Source: Bradyrhizobium sp. 132 (GTDB lineage: Bacteria; Pseudomonadota; Alphaproteobacteria; Rhizobiales; Xanthobacteraceae). From it: DNA of 64,000 nucleotides. The translations under genes were made by a program, and so were the position numbers. Location: positions 1 to 64,000 of the forward strand of contig NZ_JADPKY010000159.1 of the NCBI RefSeq assembly GCF_023074185.1. The letters are read 5' to 3'. Numbering within the stretch: position 1 is the first letter of the stretch; each line of letters opens with the position of its first letter. Of this stretch, positions 59,866 through 64,000 are shown one piece after another. The notes beneath the pieces are model-generated. The model was not told where the DNA came from, made no database searches, and saw nothing but the letters and a program-made list of their open reading frames with translations.

Positions 59866-62145
59866 TTAGCGGAGCAGCTGGAGCACGCTCTGCTGCGACT
59901 GGTTGGCCAGCGACAGCGCGGAGACCGCGATCGACTGGCGGGTCGACAGCGCCTGGCTGTTGGCGGCTTCGACGTTGGTGTCGGCCAGGGTCAGGTTGGA
60001 CGAACCGGTCTGCAGCACGTTGATCAGGTTCTTGTTGAAGTCCTGACGAACCTGCACGATCGTCAGGTTCGAACCGAGGCTCGACGCTTCCGAACGCAGC
60101 GTGCTCGAGGCCGTGTTCAGGTTGGTCAGCACCTTGTTGGTGGCGGCGTTGTCGATGAAGTCGACACCGCCGGTCAACGCAGCGAGGCCGAGACCCTTGG
60201 AGTTGTAGGTCACGCCGGTGATGCTGAGGTTCGACTTGCCGGTCTCGTCGAACACCAGCTTGAGCTGGTCGCCGTTCAACAAATTGACGCCGTTGAACGA
60301 GGAGTCCTGCGAAGTCGAGTCGATCTGCTTAAGGATGTTGTTGTACTGAGACACCAGGTTCGAACGCGACGTCTGGGCAACCGTATCCTGGACGGGGCTG
60401 GAAGCCGTCGAGAAGGTCAGCGCCGAAGTGAGCGTGCCGCCGATCGAACCACCTGCGGCGCTCGATCCGATGGTCGAGGACGCGTAGTCGTTGGTGGTCG
60501 AGACCGTCAGCAGGCCGTTGGCGTCGATCGTCGCGGTCAGGTTGTTGGCCTGAAGCTTCGAGTTGAGCTGGTCGAGCGTCTTGACGGTGCCGTTGGTGCC
60601 GTCGCCGAAGGTGGCATTGACCGCCGTGCCGCCGTTGAAGGCGGAGAAGGTCAGGGTCTTGCCCGTGAGGCCGCCGACGCCCGAGGTCCGTGCCGCGGTG
60701 AAGGCGCTCGCAGTGCCGGTGTTGCCGGCAAAGCCGAGCCCGTTCAGCGCGTTGCCGGTGCCTGTGATCGAGAGGTCGGCATTGACGCCGGTCGAGATCT
60801 TGAGCTGACCAGATGCGTTGATCGACGAGTTGGTCTGGCCGGTTGCAGTCGTAAGCGCAGCAACGCCGCTGGCGTTGATCGTCGCGGTCTGCACGCCGGT
60901 GGCAAGGTCGATCGCCTTCAGCACGTCGTTAACCGTGCCGGACTGCAGATAGACGGTCGAGTTGCCGCTGCCGTCGGTGACGACCGCACCGCTCGCACCA
61001 TACCCGCTCGGAACGCTCGGAGCACCGGTCGTACCCGGGGTCGGCGCGTTCTTGAAGGTGATGACGTGACCGTCGACGTTCAGCGTCGAACCGTCAGCGA
61101 TCGTCGCACCCAGCGAGCCAGCGCTCGTGGTCCGGTTGACGCTCACGGTGGCGTTGCCGCCGCCCACTGCCGAGCTCAGGCCGAGAGCCTTGAGCAGGTC
61201 GGCCTTGCCGGTGACGCTCAGATCCGCGCCCGTCGAGCTCTTCAGCGTGACGGCGCCGCCGCCGACGCTCGAAGCGGTCTGGTTGACGCTGGTGGCGAGC
61301 GTCGCGGCACCCGCGGTGATGGACGCCGTCTTCACGCCGCTGGCGAGATCGACCGCGGTCAAGAGATCGTTGACGGTCGCAGTCGGGGTGCCCGCGGTGC
61401 CGAGATAGACGGTGGAGTTGCCGCTGCCGTCGGTGACGAGGTTACCGCTGACGCCAGAACCGGAGGCCACCGCAGTCGACGCCGGAGCAGAGCCCGAGCG
61501 GAAGGTGATGGTCTTGCCGTTCACGGTCAGCGTGTCGCCGTCGGCGGGCTGGGCGTTGCCGACCAGGCCGGTTGCGGTCGTGCCCGAAGTGGCGATCAGG
61601 GTGATGGCGCCGGTCAGGGCCGTGGTGCCGTCGCCGGCCGTTCCCGCGGTACCCGTGAAGGTGCCGAGGGTGGCGCCGAGCGTCGTGGTACCGCCTGCCG
61701 CCGTGGTGCCGCCGGCCGTGCCGTTATACACGACGTTGCTGCTCGCGGTCGCGCTGGCGAAGGACGTGGTGCCGCGCAGGTCGGCCGCCGTCGCACCCGA
61801 GATCGAGGCGGAGACGTTGGACTTGGTGGAGTAGCCGACCGTGGTCTGCAGCGCCTGGTTGGCGATCGACTTCGCAGAGTCGATCAGCTTCTGCAGCGAG
61901 GTGATGCCGGTGTTGGCAGCCTGCAGCACCTGCACACCGTTGGCGATGCCGTCGAGCAGATTGTTGATGTCGCTGGCGCGGTTGTCGAGCGACTGCGCGG
62001 TGAAGAAGTTGGTGGGATTGTCCAGGGCCGAGTTGACGCTCTTGCCGGTCGACAGACGGTTCTGCGTGGTGGCGAGAAGGTCAGCGGTGGACTGGAGGGA
62101 GAGCAGGTTCTGGCGAACCGACGAGGAGAGGACGATACCTGACAT
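59866..62145 (-). CDS. fliC: Flagellin (759 residues), near-copy of its neighbour
   Basis: Same length and layout as the flagellin at 57261; N- and C-terminal domains are practically identical and differences are scattered in the middle. The start at 62145 is set by AAAGG and by homology; the frame is open upstream to 62304 but that part is not flagellin. First of the three in transcription order. No CtrA box is clear in its 321-base leader (62146-62466), which it shares with divergent flbT and in which I see nothing else. Confidence 0.97.
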   Translation of the reverse strand: MSGIVLSSSVRQNLLSLQSTADLLATTQNRLSTGKSVNSALDNPTNFFTAQSLDNRASDINNLLDGIANGVQVLQAANTGITSLQKLIDSAKSIANQALQTTVGYSTKSNVSASISGATAADLRGTTSFASATASSNVVYNGTAGGTTAAGGTTTLGATLGTFTGTAGTAGDGTTALTGAITLIATSGTTATGLVGNAQPADGDTLTVNGKTITFRSGSAPASTAVASGSGVSGNLVTDGSGNSTVYLGTAGTPTATVNDLLTAVDLASGVKTASITAGAATLATSVNQTASSVGGGAVTLKSSTGADLSVTGKADLLKALGLSSAVGGGNATVSVNRTTSAGSLGATIADGSTLNVDGHVITFKNAPTPGTTGAPSVPSGYGASGAVVTDGSGNSTVYLQSGTVNDVLKAIDLATGVQTATINASGVAALTTATGQTNSSINASGQLKISTGVNADLSITGTGNALNGLGFAGNTGTASAFTAARTSGVGGLTGKTLTFSAFNGGTAVNATFGDGTNGTVKTLDQLNSKLQANNLTATIDANGLLTVSTTNDYASSTIGSSAAGGSIGGTLTSALTFSTASSPVQDTVAQTSRSNLVSQYNNILKQIDSTSQDSSFNGVNLLNGDQLKLVFDETGKSNLSITGVTYNSKGLGLAALTGGVDFIDNAATNKVLTNLNTASSTLRSEASSLGSNLTIVQVRQDFNKNLINVLQTGSSNLTLADTNVEAANSQALSTRQSIAVSALSLANQSQQSVLQLLR

Positions 62146-62466
62146 GACTCTGTTACCTTTCTGGTAAACGACGCTACTGTTACTCGTCTGCTTGGATCGA
62201 GATGGACCCAGCGACCGGCGGACCGTGGGGCGGAGTCCTCTAACGAAACATGAAATGGAATCGGCGCTTTTGCTGAGTCGGCGCGCGATTCGCCCGATCT
62301 GCACACGAGCGACGCTGCGCCGCCGGGCGATTTCGACGTTGATGTAATTGAGCTTTTCGGCGGCGTGGGCCGGGATTTACAACTCGTTAACTAGTCTTGA
62401 TGGAGTATTGCGCCCTGACCCGCCGCAACACACGCTCGGTTACGAAAGCGTTGATGGAGAACAGGC

Positions 62467-62907
62467 ATGGCCCTCAAGGTCGAGCTCAGACCGCACGAAC
62501 GCATCATCGTCGGTAACTGCGTGATAACCAACACCGACCAGCGCGCCCGCCTTCTGATCGACGGCGACAACGTGCCGATCCTGCGCGAGCGCGACATCCT
62601 CACGCCGGAGACCGCCGACACGCCCGCCAAGCTCGTCTATCTGGCGGTCCAGCTCATGTACATCTCGCCGGATCCGCAGACCCAGCACGGCACCTATTTC
62701 AACCTCGTGCGCGACATCGTCACCGCGGTGCCGAGCTCCTGGCCGATCATCGAAGGCATCAACAACAACATCCTCAACGGCGATCTCTATCGCGCACTGA
62801 AGGACGCCCGCAAGTTGATCGCCTACGAAGAAAAGCTGCGGGGCCAGTTCGAGGCCACGCGTCCCAAGGCTGAAGCGGACCAGGACGACGTCAGCACCGC
62901 CGCCTGA
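62467..62907 (+). CDS. flbT: Flagellin expression repressor FlbT
   Basis: A 146-residue RNA-binding regulator that destabilises flagellin mRNA until the hook is complete. It has KVELRPHERIIVGNCVITNTDQRARLLIDGDNVPILRERDIL, LVYLAVQLMYISPDP and INNNILNGDLYRALKDARKLIAYEEKL, the FlbT family pattern. Divergent from the third flagellin. Confidence 0.95.
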   Translation: MALKVELRPHERIIVGNCVITNTDQRARLLIDGDNVPILRERDILTPETADTPAKLVYLAVQLMYISPDPQTQHGTYFNLVRDIVTAVPSSWPIIEGINNNILNGDLYRALKDARKLIAYEEKLRGQFEATRPKAEADQDDVSTAA

Positions 62908-62954
62908 TATAGCCCGTTCGCGCGGCAGCGCTGCGCAAACGACCAGACCGCGCA

Positions 62955-62995
62955 AACGACAACGGCCCCGGATCGCCTCCGGGGCCGTTGTCGTT
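62955..62995. terminator. Perfect 18-bp hairpin between flbT and the decarboxylase
   Basis: AACGACAACGGCCCCGGA pairs fully with TCCGGGGCCGTTGTCGTT around loop TCGCC. It separates convergent genes and can act in both directions. Confidence 0.85.
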
Positions 62996-63006
62996 TCAGG
63001 CCTGCA

Positions 63007-64000
63007 TCAATACTCCTGCGCCGCGAGCGGCGGCGCTTCGACCTCGATCACAGTATCGCGGCTCCGCCGTCCGCCGAATTCCAGCACCGCTGCGACCAGC
63101 GCGTCGATGTCCGTCTCGTCGGTTCGGTGATTGACGATCGCGGCGCGGATCGCAAACTTGCCGCCCAGCGTCGTGCTTGAGGGCGCCGCGATACCGGACT
63201 CCTGGATGTCGGCGACGATCTCCCGATTGACCTCATCGGGGGCGCGGTAGCGGAAGCAGACGATGTTGAGATTGACCGGTGCCAGCAATTCCAGCCGCGG
63301 CTCGGCGAGAACGCGCGTCTCCAGATATTTCGCCAGGGCACAGCTTCGCGCGATCACCGCGCCAAGCCGATCGGTGCCGAACGTCTTCAGCGTGAACCAC
63401 GTCTTCAGCGCACGGAAGCCACGCGATAGATCGGGACCGAGATCACAGGGCCAGATCGCGCCCGCCGCAAGCCCTCTCGCCTCGCGGCGCAGATAGGCCG
63501 CGGGCTGCGCAAAGGCCTGCCGATGCTGCTCGCCGTCGCGCACCAGCAGAAAGCCGGCGTCATAAGGCACCTGCCCCCATTTGTGGAAGTCGAGCGCGAT
63601 AGAATCCGCAAGCTCGATGCCGCCGATCAGCGGCGCAAGCTCGGGCGACAGGATCGCCAGCGCTCCGAAGGCGCCGTCGACGTGAAACCAGATTCCCTCC
63701 TCGCGGCACAGCTCCGCGATCGCCTTGAGATCGTCGACCGCGCCGATGTCGACCGTACCGGCGGATGCGACGACCAGGAACGGCTTGAAGCCGACATCGC
63801 GATCAATCGCGATCTGCGCACGCAGCGCGGCGACGTCGATACGATGATCGGCATCGACGCCGATCTTGCGCAGCGCATCGGTGCCGAGCCCGGCGACGTC
63901 CATCGCCCTCGCGACGCAACCATGCGCGGCCTGCGATGTGTAGGCGGTCAGAAGTGCGCCATCATTGCCGATGCCGTACTGCCGCGCCAGCGTGCCGAGC
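63007..64000 (-). CDS. PLP-dependent group II decarboxylase, partial
   Basis: The gene enters from the right edge; about 331 C-terminal residues are present. ASAGTVDIGAVDDLKAIAELCREEGIWFHVDGAFGA holds the PLP-binding Asp, and SIALDFHKWGQVPYDAGFLLVRDG the PLP lysine (HKW), typical of aromatic-amino-acid/glutamate-type decarboxylases. The frame is open to base 64000 with YGIGNDGALLTAYTSQAAHG, so the start lies outside. Substrate not shown. Convergent with flbT. Confidence 0.93.
   Translation of the reverse strand, partial: LGTLARQYGIGNDGALLTAYTSQAAHGCVARAMDVAGLGTDALRKIGVDADHRIDVAALRAQIAIDRDVGFKPFLVVASAGTVDIGAVDDLKAIAELCREEGIWFHVDGAFGALAILSPELAPLIGGIELADSIALDFHKWGQVPYDAGFLLVRDGEQHRQAFAQPAAYLRREARGLAAGAIWPCDLGPDLSRGFRALKTWFTLKTFGTDRLGAVIARSCALAKYLETRVLAEPRLELLAPVNLNIVCFRYRAPDEVNREIVADIQESGIAAPSSTTLGGKFAIRAAIVNHRTDETDIDALVAAVLEFGGRRSRDTVIEVEAPPLAAQEY

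Overview
The window looks like a chromosomal segment of a Bradyrhizobium-type alphaproteobacterium. It is GC-rich, and its RecA, CckA, FliX, FlbT/FlaF and three ~760-residue flagellins are of the kind found in the subpolar (thick) flagellum of this genus. It carries small rhizobial families (DUF6894, DUF2798), a LexA box of GAAC-N7-GAAC type, CtrA boxes TTAA-N7-TTAA, and dispersed palindromic repeats that I recognise from Bradyrhizobium. The genus assignment is inference from these features.

Left part (1-25,900) is housekeeping and accessory. recA with its SOS box is followed by a gene-poor stretch that appears to hold two tandem paralogous small RNAs, then many small exported or membrane proteins, some too short for routine gene calling. 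Larger genes include a PQQ-dependent dehydrogenase with an extra C-terminal membrane anchor, a YeeE/YedE-type transporter split over two genes, a CelD/BioF2-like GNAT protein, a FrnE-like DsbA oxidoreductase, an XRE/MmyB-type regulator, a SET-domain protein, class I fumarase, an ICMT-like methyltransferase, a GST and a Tim44-like protein. The most system-like accessory locus is 15.5-19.3 kb: a TetR regulator, a carotenoid oxygenase and three membrane proteins (one YciB/IspZ-like). Two promoters there carry the same pair of 19-bp operators at the same ~52-53 bp spacing.

Middle and right (26,000-63,000) is a flagellar supercluster interrupted by one accessory island. cckA is followed leftward-to-rightward by the leftward operon flgB-flgC-fliE-fliQ-fliR-flhB, divergent from fliO-fliP. 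A large CtrA-box-preceded TPR protein comes next, then fliL-fliM-DUF6468-motE (leftward), divergent from flgF-flgG-flgA-flgH. The island (46.0-50.8 kb) holds a broken toxin with an intact antitoxin, long repeats, a hydratase, dksA and an HxlR/NAD(P)H-reductase pair. Flagellar genes resume with fliX divergent from flgI-flgJ-flgN-like, a FlaG-like gene, flaF, three flagellins and flbT. A PLP-dependent decarboxylase runs off the right edge.

The regulatory picture fits the Caulobacter-type hierarchy. CckA starts the phosphorelay to CtrA; CtrA boxes lie before flgB, the TPR gene, fliX and a flagellin, with a half-site before fliL. Sigma-54-type -24/-12 elements lie before the later rod/ring genes flgF and flgI. 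FlaF and FlbT act on flagellin expression. No tRNA, rRNA or CRISPR array was seen.
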